From Cellulomonas carbonis (GTDB lineage: Bacteria > Actinomycetota > Actinomycetes > Actinomycetales > Cellulomonadaceae): a DNA stretch of 64,000 nt. A program made the translations under genes and the position numbers. A model generated the notes under the pieces. That model searched no databases, had not been told where the DNA came from, and saw only the letters and a list, made by a program, of their open reading frames with translations. Numbering within the stretch: position 1 is the stretch's first letter; the number at the start of each line of letters is the position of its first letter. Shown here one piece after another: positions 34,539 to 43,570 of this stretch. The DNA lies in assembly GCF_014636275.1 (NCBI RefSeq), contig NZ_BMEB01000001.1, positions 310,001-374,000 on the forward strand, read 5' to 3'.

Positions 34539-35126
34539 GTGCGTGTTCTGGGCGTGGACCCCGGCCTGACCCGGTGCGGCCTCGGCGTCGTCGACTCCGC
34601 GCCCGGACGCCGCGTGTCGCTCGTCGCCGTCGGGGTCGCGCGCTCGGCGCCCGACGCGGACCCAGCCCACCGGCTGCTCACGATCGGCGCGGAGGTCGAG
34701 CGCTGGCTCGACGAGCACCGTCCCGACGGCGTCGCCGTCGAGCGCGTGTTTGCGCAGCACAACGTCCGGACGGTCATGGGGACCGCTCAGGTCTCGGGCG
34801 TCGTCATGGTCGCCGCCGCGCGCCGCGGCATCCCGGTCGCCCTGCACACACCCAGCGAGGTGAAGGCCGCCGTCACGGGCAACGGCCGCGCGGCCAAGCC
34901 GCAGGTCCAGCTCATGGTGGCGCGCATCCTCGGGCTCGACACCGTCCCGGGACCCGCGGACGCCGCCGACGCGCTCGCCCTCGGCATCTGCCACCTGTGG
35001 CGGCCGTCGGTCGGCATCGCGCCCGGTGCGGACGGGGGCGTGGTGACGCCCCACCGCGCGGCGCGGACCTCGGCGCAGCAGGCGTGGGCGATGGCCGAGG
35101 CGGCAGCGCGTCGTCCCGGCCGCTGA
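34539..35126 (+). CDS. ruvC: Holliday junction endodeoxyribonuclease RuvC
   Basis: 195 residues from GTG 34539. [18 protein letters not shown] carries the first catalytic Asp (Asp7), [20 protein letters not shown] the Glu, and [16 protein letters not shown] the C-terminal Asp pair. Cuts Holliday junctions produced and migrated by RuvAB. A CAGACT element six bases before the GTG suggests a leaderless start. I see no LexA box here. Confidence 0.96.
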   Translation: MRVLGVDPGLTRCGLGVVDSAPGRRVSLVAVGVARSAPDADPAHRLLTIGAEVERWLDEHRPDGVAVERVFAQHNVRTVMGTAQVSGVVMVAAARRGIPVALHTPSEVKAAVTGNGRAAKPQVQLMVARILGLDTVPGPADAADALALGICHLWRPSVGIAPGADGGVVTPHRAARTSAQQAWAMAEAAARRPGR

Positions 35127-35220
35127 CGGCGGTCGCTGCTAGCGTTCTGCGTCGTACAGGTGTTCGGACGCGGCCACGTCCGCACCGTCACGAGCCGCCG
35201 CCCAGCCCTGAGGAGTGCGT

Positions 35221-35835
35221 GTGATCGCGAGCCTGCGCGGACGCGTCGCGTCCGTCCGACTCGACGCCGTCGTCGTGGAGGTCGGGGGGGTCGGTCTGCT
35301 CGCGTACGCGACGCCGACGACGCTCGCGGGCCTCCGGGTCGGCGACGAGGCCCGCCTCGCGTCGACCCTCGTGGTGCGCGAGGACTCCCTCACGCTCTAC
35401 GCGTTCACCGACGACGACGAGCGCGACGTGTTCGAGACGGTGCAGACCGTGAGCGGCGTCGGGCCGCGGCTCGCCCTCGCGATGCTCGCCGTGCACACGC
35501 CCGACGCTCTGCGGCGCGCGGTCGCCGACGAGGACCTCGCGGCCCTCCAGCGCGTCCCGGGCATCGGGCGCAAGGGTGCCCAGCGCATCGTGCTCGAGCT
35601 CGCCGACCGGCTCGGCGCCCCGGCGCCCGCCGCCGCGGGGGGTGCGCAGCCGTCGGCCGCGGCGGGCGACCAGCGCGGACAGGTCGTGGAGGCGCTCGTC
35701 GGCCTCGGGTGGAACGTGCGCGCGGCCGAGGACGCGGTCGCGCGGGTCGTGCCGACCGAGGTCGCGGTCGAGGCCGACGACGTGGCGGCGGTGCTGCGCG
35801 GTGCCCTGCGCGTGCTCGGCGGCGCGCGTGGCTGA
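35221..35835 (+). CDS. ruvA: Holliday junction branch migration protein RuvA
   Basis: 204 residues. GTG 35221 ([15 protein letters not shown]) is chosen because GAGGAG at 35210-35215 has proper spacing to it; GTG 35215 would start inside that site. Domain I is an OB fold; the helix-hairpin-helix motifs are [14 protein letters not shown] and [17 protein letters not shown]; the C-terminal domain III ([18 protein letters not shown]) contacts RuvB. The final eight bases overlap ruvB. Confidence 0.96.
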   Translation: MIASLRGRVASVRLDAVVVEVGGVGLLAYATPTTLAGLRVGDEARLASTLVVREDSLTLYAFTDDDERDVFETVQTVSGVGPRLALAMLAVHTPDALRRAVADEDLAALQRVPGIGRKGAQRIVLELADRLGAPAPAAAGGAQPSAAAGDQRGQVVEALVGLGWNVRAAEDAVARVVPTEVAVEADDVAAVLRGALRVLGGARG

Positions 35836-36856
35836 GGACCTCGACCGGCTCGTGTCCGCGGGGGCCGAGGACGCGGAGCGCGCGGCCGAGGCGGCGCTGC
35901 GACCCAAGCGCCTCGAGGAGTTCGTCGGTCAGCGGGTCGTGCGCGAGCAGCTGGGCCTCGTGCTCGAGGCGGCGGTCGCGCGCGGCCGCGCACCCGACCA
36001 CGTGCTGCTCTCGGGGCCGCCGGGCCTCGGCAAGACGACGCTCGCGATGATCATCGCGGCCGAGCTGGGCACGACCGTCCGGGTCACGTCCGGCCCGGCG
36101 ATCCAGCACGCGGGCGACCTCGCGGCGGTGCTCTCGTCGCTCGAGGAGGGCGAGGTGCTGTTCCTCGACGAGATCCACCGCATCGCGCGGCCCGCCGAGG
36201 AGCTGCTCTACGTCGCGATGGAGGACTTCCGGGTCGACGTCGTCGTGGGCAAGGGGGCGGGGGCGAACGCGATCGGCCTCACGCTGCCGCCGTTCACGGT
36301 GGTCGGGGCGACGACGCGCGCAGGGCTCCTCCCGGCTCCGCTGCGGGACCGCTTCGGCTTCACGGGCCACCTCGAGTTCTACGACGACGACGAGCTCGAG
36401 CAGGTGCTCACGCGCTCGGCCCGGCTGCTCGGTCTCGACCTGCACCGGCCGGCCGCGGTCGAGATCGCGCGGCGGTCGCGCGGCACGCCGCGCATCGCCA
36501 ACCGTCTGCTGCGACGGGTCCGGGACTGGGCCGAGGTCCGCGGCGACGGCACCCTCGACCGGGCGGCGGCGCGCTCCGCGCTCGAGGTGTACGAGGTGGA
36601 CGAGCTGGGCCTCGACCGGCTCGACCGCGCCGTCCTGCAGGCGCTGTGCGTGCGGTTCGGCGGTGGGCCCGTCGGGCTGACGACGCTGGCCGTCGCGGTC
36701 GGCGAGGAGCCGGAGACGGTCGAGACGGTCGCCGAGCCGTTCCTGGTCCGCGAGGGGCTGATGGGCCGGACGCCGCGCGGGCGCGTGGCGACCACGCGCA
36801 CGTGGCAGCACCTGCGAATGCGTCCCCCGGAGAACGCGCCGACGCTGTTCGGCTGA
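35828..36856 (+). CDS. ruvB: Holliday junction branch migration ATPase RuvB
   Basis: 342 residues from GTG 35828, overlapping ruvA by eight bases. Walker A is [16 protein letters not shown], Walker [11 protein letters not shown]; sensor [21 protein letters not shown] contains the arginine finger region, and the C-terminal winged helix follows [18 protein letters not shown]. Hexameric motor for branch migration. Confidence 0.97.
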   Translation: MAEDLDRLVSAGAEDAERAAEAALRPKRLEEFVGQRVVREQLGLVLEAAVARGRAPDHVLLSGPPGLGKTTLAMIIAAELGTTVRVTSGPAIQHAGDLAAVLSSLEEGEVLFLDEIHRIARPAEELLYVAMEDFRVDVVVGKGAGANAIGLTLPPFTVVGATTRAGLLPAPLRDRFGFTGHLEFYDDDELEQVLTRSARLLGLDLHRPAAVEIARRSRGTPRIANRLLRRVRDWAEVRGDGTLDRAAARSALEVYEVDELGLDRLDRAVLQALCVRFGGGPVGLTTLAVAVGEEPETVETVAEPFLVREGLMGRTPRGRVATTRTWQHLRMRPPENAPTLFG

Positions 36857-36977
36857 CCACGGACCGCGCCTCACCGGGAGCGCCATCGGTCCCGCCCGGC
36901 GGGCGCGACGCAGGAGTAGGGTCCTCCGCTGGAACCCGTCACCGCGGCGGCACGTTGGGCAGCGGGGTGAGGTCACC

Positions 36978-36983
36978 TAGACT
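36978..36983 (+). promoter_or_regulatory. -10 element TAGACT upstream of yajC
   Basis: TAGACT lies 34 bases before ATG 37018, leaving a leader of about 27 bases with GGACGAGAGA as weak ribosome-binding site. Confidence 0.45.
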
Positions 36984-37017
36984 TCGCGCGGTCCCATCGA
37001 CAAGGACGAGAGACACC

Positions 37018-37395
37018 ATGGAATTCCTGCTCCCGCTCGCGGTCGCGCTGGCGCTGCTCTGGCTCATGACCGGCCGTACCCGGAAGATGCAGCGCGAGGC
37101 CGCCTCGTTCCGGTCCAACCTCGGCCCCGGTCAGCGCGTCATGACCGCGAGCGGCCTCCTGGGCACCGTGGTCGCGGTCCACGACGACGCGGTCGAGCTC
37201 GAGATCGCCCCCGGCGTGACGACGCGGTGGGTCCACGCGGCGATCGCCAAGGCCGTCCCGACCGACGAGCCCGAGGACGACGGGGCGGTCGAGGACGACG
37301 GCGACGACGAGCTGCAGGTCCCCGACGACGCGTCGTCGCTCGTCGCGCCCGACGACGTCGACGAGCGTCGACGTGACGACGAGGGCCCGCGCTGA
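37018..37395 (+). CDS. yajC: Preprotein translocase accessory subunit YajC
   Basis: 125 residues from ATG 37018. One N-terminal helix (FLLPLAVALALLWLMTGRTR), then the YajC domain KMQREAASFRSNLGPGQRVM, TASGLLGTVVAVHDDAVELE and APGVTTRWVHAAIAKAV. The tail is strongly acidic. Part of the SecDF-YajC complex; directly upstream of secD-secF. Confidence 0.93.
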   Translation: MEFLLPLAVALALLWLMTGRTRKMQREAASFRSNLGPGQRVMTASGLLGTVVAVHDDAVELEIAPGVTTRWVHAAIAKAVPTDEPEDDGAVEDDGDDELQVPDDASSLVAPDDVDERRRDDEGPR

Positions 37396-37417
37396 CGCTG
37401 CGGCTCGTCCGTGAGCC

Positions 37418-37436
37418 GGCCGACCCGAGGTCGGCC
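37418..37436 (+). other. Hairpin between yajC and secD
   Basis: GGCCGACC pairs with GGTCGGCC around a three-base loop, 21 bases before the secD start. It may reduce read-through or modulate secD translation; it is too short to call a terminator with confidence. Confidence 0.4.
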
Positions 37437-37457
37437 ACCACAGAGAGAGACTGAACC

Positions 37458-39293
37458 TTGGCCACACCTCCCCGGCGTCGTCGCCCGGTCCGCTCGCTCG
37501 TGACCCTGCTCGTCGTCCTGGTCGGGCTCTTCGGGGCGCTGCTCGCCGGCAACCGGTGGTCCGACGCGTCGATGACGCCCGCCCTCGCGCTCGACCTCGA
37601 GGGCGGCACGCAGATCATCCTCACCCCGGTCGCCGACGGCGACGAGGAGGTCACGGACGACACGATCGAGCAGACGATCGAGATCATCCGCCAGCGTGTC
37701 GACGCGTCCGGCGTCGCCGAGGCCGAGATCACCAGCCAGGGCGGGCGCAACATCGTCGTCGCGCTGCCGGGTCGGCCGAGCCCCGAGACGCTCGAGCTCG
37801 TGCGCGAGTCGGCGCAGATGCTCTTCCGTCCGGTCCTCGCGGTGAGCGGTCCGACCGCGGTCCCCGAGGCCCAGGAGGGTGCTGACGACGCGGCCGGGGC
37901 CGAGGAGCCTGCCGCGGAGGAGCCGGCCGGGGAGGAGCCGACCGCCGAGGAGCCTGCCGCGGAGGAGCCTGCCGCCGAGGCGCCCCAGGTCGAGCCCACC
38001 GACCCGAGCGACCTCGCGTGGATCACGCCCGAGCTCCAGGCCGAGTTCGACGCGTACGACTGCACGCTCCCGGAGAACCTCACGGGCGGCTCGTCGCTCG
38101 TCGGCGACCCGGACGCGGCGGTCGTGGCGTGCGACGAGAACGGCTTCGCCAAGTACGTCCTCGGTCCGGTCGAGGTGCGCGGCGACGACGTCGAGCGCGC
38201 CGAGTCGGGGCTGCGGGTCAGCTCGACCGGTGCCGTCACGAACGACTGGGTCGTGAACATCGAGTTCGACGGCGAGGGCGGCCGCCTCTTCCGCGAGGTG
38301 ACGACGCGGCTGTCGTCGCTCGAGTCGCCGCGCGACCAGTTCGCCATGGTGCTCGACGGACTCGTCATCTCCGCCCCGTCGGTGAACGAGCCGATCACGA
38401 ACGGCCAGGCGGAGATCTCCGGCACGTTCGACCGCGAGTCGGCGGGCACGCTCGCCCGTCAGCTGAGCTTCGGTGCGCTCCCGCTGACCTTCGAGGTGCA
38501 GAGCGAGCAGCAGGTGTCCGCGACGCTCGGCACCGAGCAGCTCCAGCGGGGCATCCTCGCGGGCGCGATCGGCCTGCTCCTGGTCGGGCTCTACTCGCTG
38601 GTCCAGTACCGGGCGCTCGGGCTGCTGACGATCGCCTCGCTGGTCATCGCCGGGGCCGTCGCGTACGGCGTCATCGCCGTGCTCTCGTGGACCTACGGGT
38701 ACCGGCTGAGCCTCGCGGGCGTCGCGGGCCTCATCGTCGCGATCGGCATCACCGCGGACTCGTTCATCGTCTACTTCGAGCGCATCAAGGACGAGCTGCG
38801 CGACGGCCGGCCGCTCGCGGCGGCGGTGGAGGTCGGCTGGGCGCGTGCCCGGCGCACGATCCTCGCGTCGGACGCGGTCAGCTTCCTCGCCGCGGTCGTG
38901 CTGTACGTGCTCGCCGTCGGTGGCGTGCGCGGCTTCGCGTTCACGCTGGGCCTCACGACGCTCGTCGACCTGCTCGTGGTGTTCCTGTTCACGCACCCGG
39001 TCATGGCACTCCTCGCTCGCACGCGCTTCTTCTCGTCCGGGCACGCGCTGTCCGGGCTCGACCCCCGCCTGCTGCAGGCGAAGACCCGCTACACGGGTCG
39101 AGGCGGCGTCGCCCGGGCCGGTGAGCGGGCTGGCGCCCGGTCCGGACCCCCGGAGGGTGAGGTCCCGCGGCGTACCGCGGTCCCGGTCGGGGCCGACGAG
39201 CGACGCACGACGATCGCCGAGCGTCGTGCGGCGGAGCGCCGCGCGTCCTCGAGCACGAGCGCGTCGTCCCACGACGAGCGGAAGGACGCCTGA
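37458..39293 (+). CDS. secD: Protein translocase subunit SecD
   Basis: 611 residues from TTG 37458, the only TTG start I assign here; the N-terminal helix PVRSLVTLLVVLVGLFGALL follows at once and no better start exists. LALDLEGGTQIILTP is the SecD signature, RQRVDASGVAEAEITSQGGR lies in the first periplasmic part, and five further helices at the C-terminus contain GVAGLIVAIGITADSFIVYFE. Residues about 150-180 are a repeated EEPAAEEPAG-type insert. The TGA overlaps secF as TGATG. Confidence 0.95.
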   Translation: MATPPRRRRPVRSLVTLLVVLVGLFGALLAGNRWSDASMTPALALDLEGGTQIILTPVADGDEEVTDDTIEQTIEIIRQRVDASGVAEAEITSQGGRNIVVALPGRPSPETLELVRESAQMLFRPVLAVSGPTAVPEAQEGADDAAGAEEPAAEEPAGEEPTAEEPAAEEPAAEAPQVEPTDPSDLAWITPELQAEFDAYDCTLPENLTGGSSLVGDPDAAVVACDENGFAKYVLGPVEVRGDDVERAESGLRVSSTGAVTNDWVVNIEFDGEGGRLFREVTTRLSSLESPRDQFAMVLDGLVISAPSVNEPITNGQAEISGTFDRESAGTLARQLSFGALPLTFEVQSEQQVSATLGTEQLQRGILAGAIGLLLVGLYSLVQYRALGLLTIASLVIAGAVAYGVIAVLSWTYGYRLSLAGVAGLIVAIGITADSFIVYFERIKDELRDGRPLAAAVEVGWARARRTILASDAVSFLAAVVLYVLAVGGVRGFAFTLGLTTLVDLLVVFLFTHPVMALLARTRFFSSGHALSGLDPRLLQAKTRYTGRGGVARAGERAGARSGPPEGEVPRRTAVPVGADERRTTIAERRAAERRASSSTSASSHDERKDA

Positions 39294-40411
39294 TGCCCAG
39301 CCGCATGGCCCAGTGGGGCAACGACCTGTACGCCGGCCGTCGGTCGTACGACATCGTCGGCCGCCGACGCCGGTGGTTCACCGTGAGTGCGGTGATCCTC
39401 CTCCTGACGATCGTCGCGCTGCTCGGCAGAGGGCTGAACGGCGGCATCGAGTTCCGGGGCGGGACCGAGCTCGTCGTCGAGGGTGTCGCCGAGGCGACGC
39501 AGCAGCCCGCCGTGGACGCGGTCGAGCGCGTCGTCACCGAGGAGGTGCCGCGCGTGTCGGTCCTCGGCGGCGACTCCGTGCGCGTGCAGACGCTCCCGCT
39601 CGACGACGACGAGATCGCCGAGGTGCGCACGGGCCTGGCCGCCGCGTACGACGTGGACGAGGCCGCCGTGAGCTACTCGACGGTCGGGCCCACGTGGGGT
39701 CAGGACGTCACGAGCAAGGCTCTGCGCGCGCTCGGGATCTTCCTCGGCCTCGTCGCCCTCACGATGACGGTGTACTTCCGCGACTGGCGCATGGCCGTCG
39801 CCTCGATCGTCGCGCTGCTGCACGACGTCGTCATCACGGTCGGGCTGTACGCGCTGGTCGGCTGGGAGGTCACGCCCGCCACGGTCATCGGGTTCCTCAC
39901 CATCCTGGGGTACTCGCTGTACGACACCGTCGTCGTCTTCGACAAGGTGCGCGAGAACACCGAACGGGTGGGGGAGCAGCACCGATACACGTACGGCGAG
40001 CTCGCCAACCTGGCCGTCAACCAGACGCTGGTCCGCTCGATCAACACGTCCGTCGTGGCGGTCCTGCCCGTGGCGTCGATCCTCTTCATCGGTGCGTTCC
40101 TCCTCGGGGCGGGCACGTTGCGGGACATCGCCCTCGCGCTGTTCATCGGGATCGTCGTCGGCACGTTCTCCTCGATCTTCGTCGCGACGCCGCTCCTGGC
40201 CTGGCTCAAGCAGCGCGACGCGCGCAGCGCGGCGCACGAGGCCGAGGTGCGCCGTCGCCGCGAGGCCGCGGTCGCCGCGGCGGAGGCGGGCCCCTCGACC
40301 GGGTCGGTGCGCGTCGGCGCGCTGGTCCCCGGGCAGCACCTCGGGACGCGCGCCCAGCCGCGTCGTCGTCGTCCGCAGTCTCGTCCGTCCGGACCGGGAG
40401 GTCGTTCGTGA
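39293..40411 (+). CDS. secF: Protein translocase subunit SecF
   Basis: 372 residues from ATG 39293. After a basic N-terminus and the first helix, LNGGIEFRGGTELVVEG is the SecF signature; the C-terminal membrane domain contains VALLHDVVITVGLYALVGWE, TILGYSLYDTVVVFDKVREN and VNQTLVRSINTSVVAVLPV. The 60-residue tail is Arg/Pro/Ala-rich. Works with SecD and YajC to pull proteins across the membrane using the proton gradient. Confidence 0.96.
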   Translation: MPSRMAQWGNDLYAGRRSYDIVGRRRRWFTVSAVILLLTIVALLGRGLNGGIEFRGGTELVVEGVAEATQQPAVDAVERVVTEEVPRVSVLGGDSVRVQTLPLDDDEIAEVRTGLAAAYDVDEAAVSYSTVGPTWGQDVTSKALRALGIFLGLVALTMTVYFRDWRMAVASIVALLHDVVITVGLYALVGWEVTPATVIGFLTILGYSLYDTVVVFDKVRENTERVGEQHRYTYGELANLAVNQTLVRSINTSVVAVLPVASILFIGAFLLGAGTLRDIALALFIGIVVGTFSSIFVATPLLAWLKQRDARSAAHEAEVRRRREAAVAAAEAGPSTGSVRVGALVPGQHLGTRAQPRRRRPQSRPSGPGGRS

Positions 40412-40953
40412 GCACCGTGACGCCTGAGCTCGAGGAGCTGCGCCGTCGCGCCGCCGCGCTCGTGCACGACGTGCCCGACTACCCCGAGCCGGGCGTCGTC
40501 TTCAAGGACATCACGCCGCTCCTCGCGGACGGGCCGACGTTCCGCGCCGTCGTCGACCACATCGCCGGTGGTGCGCACGGACCCGTCGACCTGGTGGTCG
40601 GGATGGAGGCCCGGGGCTTCATCCTCGGGGCCCCCGTCGCGACGACGCTGAGCGCGGGGTTCATCCCTGCGCGCAAGGCCGGCAAGCTCCCGCGCGAGAC
40701 CGTCGCGGGCGCCTACGACCTCGAGTACGGCAGCGCGGTGCTCGAGGTCCACGCGGACACGGTCTGGCCGGGCGCGCGGATCCTCGTCGTCGACGACGTG
40801 CTCGCCACGGGCGGCACCGCGGCGGCGACGATCGAGCTGCTCGAGCAGGCCGGTGCCGAGGTCGTCGGGGTGAGCTTCCTGATGGAGCTCACCTACCTCG
40901 AGGGGCGGTCACGGCTCGCGGGCCGTCCGTTCGACGCCCTGCTCTCGTACTGA
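40408..40953 (+). CDS. apt: Adenine phosphoribosyltransferase
   Basis: 181 residues from GTG 40408, overlapping the secF stop as GTGA. PDYPEPGVVFKDITPLLADG is the APT N-terminus; VVGMEARGFILGAPVA and RILVVDDVLATGGTAAATIE (PRPP-binding loop) are diagnostic. Converts adenine and PRPP to AMP. Position between secF and rel is conserved from mycobacteria to Micrococcales. Confidence 0.96.
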   Translation: MSTVTPELEELRRRAAALVHDVPDYPEPGVVFKDITPLLADGPTFRAVVDHIAGGAHGPVDLVVGMEARGFILGAPVATTLSAGFIPARKAGKLPRETVAGAYDLEYGSAVLEVHADTVWPGARILVVDDVLATGGTAAATIELLEQAGAEVVGVSFLMELTYLEGRSRLAGRPFDALLSY

Positions 40954-41001
40954 CGGGGCGGTGCGCACCGTCCCAGATCCGGGTGGTGCGGGAGGCGGAC
41001 C

Positions 41002-41007
41002 TAGACT
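41002..41007 (+). promoter_or_regulatory. -10 element TAGACT of rel
   Basis: TAGACT stands 31 bases before the rel start; GGGAGG (41028-41033) provides the ribosome-binding site. An imperfect 10-bp palindrome at 40955-40974 separates it from apt. Confidence 0.45.
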
Positions 41008-41038
41008 GGTGTGCTCCGGACCCTGACGGGAGGTGACC

Positions 41039-43486
41039 ATGGCCGACGCGGCACGCCCCGGTCCCGGCACGGCCACGCCCGGCGCCCCGGCTACCGGGAC
41101 CCCGGCGCCCGACCCGTCCGGCGCGACGGTGGGTCCCCAGACGGCCGACGGCGCCCCTGCGTCCGCGGGCAGCTCCACGGCTGCACCGGCGCCGCGCCGG
41201 TCGAGCGACCTCGGCGCGGCCGGTCACAAGGTCCGCTCGCGCCTCGCCCGGCTCGGGACGCGTGGCTCCTCGGCCTCGCCCGCCGTCGAGCCGCTGCTGC
41301 TCGCGGTCCGCGCGAACCACCCCAAGGCCGACCTCTCGGTGCTCGAGCGGGCGTACGCGGTGGCGGAGAAGGCGCATCGTGGGCAGCTGCGCCGGTCCGG
41401 CGACCCGTACATCACGCACCCGGTCGCCGTCGCCACGATCCTCGCCGACCTCGGGATGACGCCGCCCACGCTCGCCGCGGCGCTGCTGCACGACACGGTC
41501 GAGGACACCGAGTACTCGCTCGACGACCTGCGCCGCGACTTCGGCGCCGAGGTCGCGATGCTGGTCGACGGCGTGACGAAGCTCGACAAGGTGACCTACG
41601 GCGCAGCGGCGCAGGCCGAGACGGTCCGCAAGATGGTCGTCGCGATGTCGCGTGACATCCGCGTGCTCGTCATCAAGCTCGCCGACCGGCTCCACAACGC
41701 GCGCACGTGGAAGTTCGTCCCCGCGGCGTCGGCCGAGAAGAAGGCGCGGGAGACTCTCGAGATCTACGCGCCCCTCGCGCACCGCCTCGGGATGAACACC
41801 ATCAAGTGGGAGCTCGAGGACCTCTCGTTCGCGACGCTCTACCCCAAGGTCTACGAGGAGATCGTGCACCTCGTGGCCGAGCGCGCGCCGGCACGCGACG
41901 AGTACCTCTCGGTCGTCCGCGAGCAGGTCATGGCCGACCTCCGCGCGGCGAAGATCCGGGCGACCGTCACGGGGCGCCCCAAGCACTACTACTCGATCTA
42001 CCAGAAGATGATCGTCCGCGGTCGGGACTTCGCGGAGATCTACGACCTGGTGGGCGTCCGCGTCCTCGTCGACTCGGTCCGCGACTGCTACGGCGCGCTG
42101 GGCTCGCTCCACGCACGGTGGAACCCCGTGCCGGGGCGGTTCAAGGACTACATCGCGATGCCGAAGTTCAACATGTACCAGTCGCTGCACACGACGGTGA
42201 TCGGTCCGGGCGGCAAGCCCGTCGAGATCCAGATCCGAACCCACGACATGCACCGCCGCGCCGAGTACGGCGTCGCCGCGCACTGGAAGTACAAGGAGAC
42301 CGCGAAGCAGGGGAGCGGTGCGGCGGTCGACGCGGGCAGCGACATGGCGTGGCTGCGCCAGCTCGTCGACTGGCAGCGCGAGACCGCGGACCCGACCGAG
42401 TTCCTCGAGTCGCTGCGGTTCGAGATCGGCGGCGCCGAGGTCTTCGTCTTCACGCCCAAGGGCGACGTCATGGCGCTGCCCGCCGGGTCGACGCCCGTCG
42501 ACTTCGCGTACGCGGTCCACACCGAGGTCGGCCACCGCACGATGGGCGCGCGTGTCAACGGCCGGCTGGTGCCGCTCGACAGCACCCTCGACAACGGCGA
42601 CGTCGTCGACGTGCTCACCTCCAAGTCGGAGACGGCCGGACCCAGCCGGGACTGGATGACGTTCGTCAAGAGCCCGCGCGCGCGCAACAAGATCCGCCAG
42701 TGGTTCTCCAAGGAGCGCCGCGAGGAGGCGATCGAGCACGGCAAGGACGCGATCGCCAAGGCGATGCGCAAGCAGAACCTGCCGATCCAACGGCTGCTCT
42801 CGCACGAGTCCCTCGTCGGGCTGGCGGACGAGATGCGCTACGGCGACGTGTCGGCGCTGTACGCCGCCGTCGGTGAGGGGCAGGTCTCGGCCGCGACGGT
42901 CGTGCAGCGGCTCGTGCACTCGATGGGCGGCGAGGAGGGCACGGAGGAGGACGTCGCGGAGGTCGCGCGGCCCGGTGCCCGCACGTCACGCCGCCTGCGC
43001 GCGGGTGATGCGGGCGTCGTCGTCAAGGGCGTCAGCGACGTCTGGGCGAAGCTCGCGAAGTGCTGCACGCCGGTCCCCGGCGACTCGATCATCGGGTTCG
43101 TGACCCGCGGCTTCGGGGTCAGCGTGCACCGCGCGGACTGCGACAACGTCGCGTCGCTGCGTGCCCAGCCGGAACGCATGGTCGAGGTCGAGTGGGACGT
43201 CGGCGCCAACACGCTGTTCCTCGTGCAGATCCAGGTCGAGGCGCTCGACCGGAGCCGGCTCCTGTCGGACGTGACCCGCGTCCTCTCGGACCACCACGTC
43301 AACATCCTCTCGGCGAGCGTCTCCACGTCGCGCGACCGCGTCGCGATCTCGCGGTTCGTCTTCGAGATGGCCGAGCCGACGCACCTCAGCTCCGTCCTCG
43401 CCGCGGTCCGCAAGGTCGACGGCGTGTACGACGTCTACCGGATCACGGGGACCCGGGCGGCCGAGCCCGCCGAGTTCCCGACCTGA
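41039..43486 (+). CDS. relA: Bifunctional (p)ppGpp synthetase/hydrolase Rel
   Basis: 815 residues. ATG 41039 is chosen because GGGAGG at 41028 has correct spacing; GTG 41033 would overlap it. After an 80-residue Pro/Ala-rich N-terminus come the HD hydrolase domain ([29 protein letters not shown]), the synthetase domain ([39 protein letters not shown]), TGS ([19 protein letters not shown]), the zinc-finger/RIS region with [18 protein letters not shown] and a C-terminal ACT domain. Full-length RSH protein, so both synthesis and degradation of (p)ppGpp are expected. Confidence 0.96.
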   Translation: MADAARPGPGTATPGAPATGTPAPDPSGATVGPQTADGAPASAGSSTAAPAPRRSSDLGAAGHKVRSRLARLGTRGSSASPAVEPLLLAVRANHPKADLSVLERAYAVAEKAHRGQLRRSGDPYITHPVAVATILADLGMTPPTLAAALLHDTVEDTEYSLDDLRRDFGAEVAMLVDGVTKLDKVTYGAAAQAETVRKMVVAMSRDIRVLVIKLADRLHNARTWKFVPAASAEKKARETLEIYAPLAHRLGMNTIKWELEDLSFATLYPKVYEEIVHLVAERAPARDEYLSVVREQVMADLRAAKIRATVTGRPKHYYSIYQKMIVRGRDFAEIYDLVGVRVLVDSVRDCYGALGSLHARWNPVPGRFKDYIAMPKFNMYQSLHTTVIGPGGKPVEIQIRTHDMHRRAEYGVAAHWKYKETAKQGSGAAVDAGSDMAWLRQLVDWQRETADPTEFLESLRFEIGGAEVFVFTPKGDVMALPAGSTPVDFAYAVHTEVGHRTMGARVNGRLVPLDSTLDNGDVVDVLTSKSETAGPSRDWMTFVKSPRARNKIRQWFSKERREEAIEHGKDAIAKAMRKQNLPIQRLLSHESLVGLADEMRYGDVSALYAAVGEGQVSAATVVQRLVHSMGGEEGTEEDVAEVARPGARTSRRLRAGDAGVVVKGVSDVWAKLAKCCTPVPGDSIIGFVTRGFGVSVHRADCDNVASLRAQPERMVEVEWDVGANTLFLVQIQVEALDRSRLLSDVTRVLSDHHVNILSASVSTSRDRVAISRFVFEMAEPTHLSSVLAAVRKVDGVYDVYRITGTRAAEPAEFPT

Positions 43487-43517
43487 GCGGCCGGAGCCGC
43501 AGGACGTCCCCGGCAGC

Positions 43518-43556
43518 ACGAGAGGGGGCCACCCGTTCCGGGTGGCCCCCTCTCGT
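43518..43556. terminator. Bidirectional terminator after rel, 17-bp stem
   Basis: ACGAGAGGGGGCCACCC pairs perfectly with GGGTGGCCCCCTCTCGT around a GTTCC loop, between the convergent rel and DUF349 genes. Confidence 0.88.
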
Positions 43557-43570
43557 CGCGGTGACGGAGG

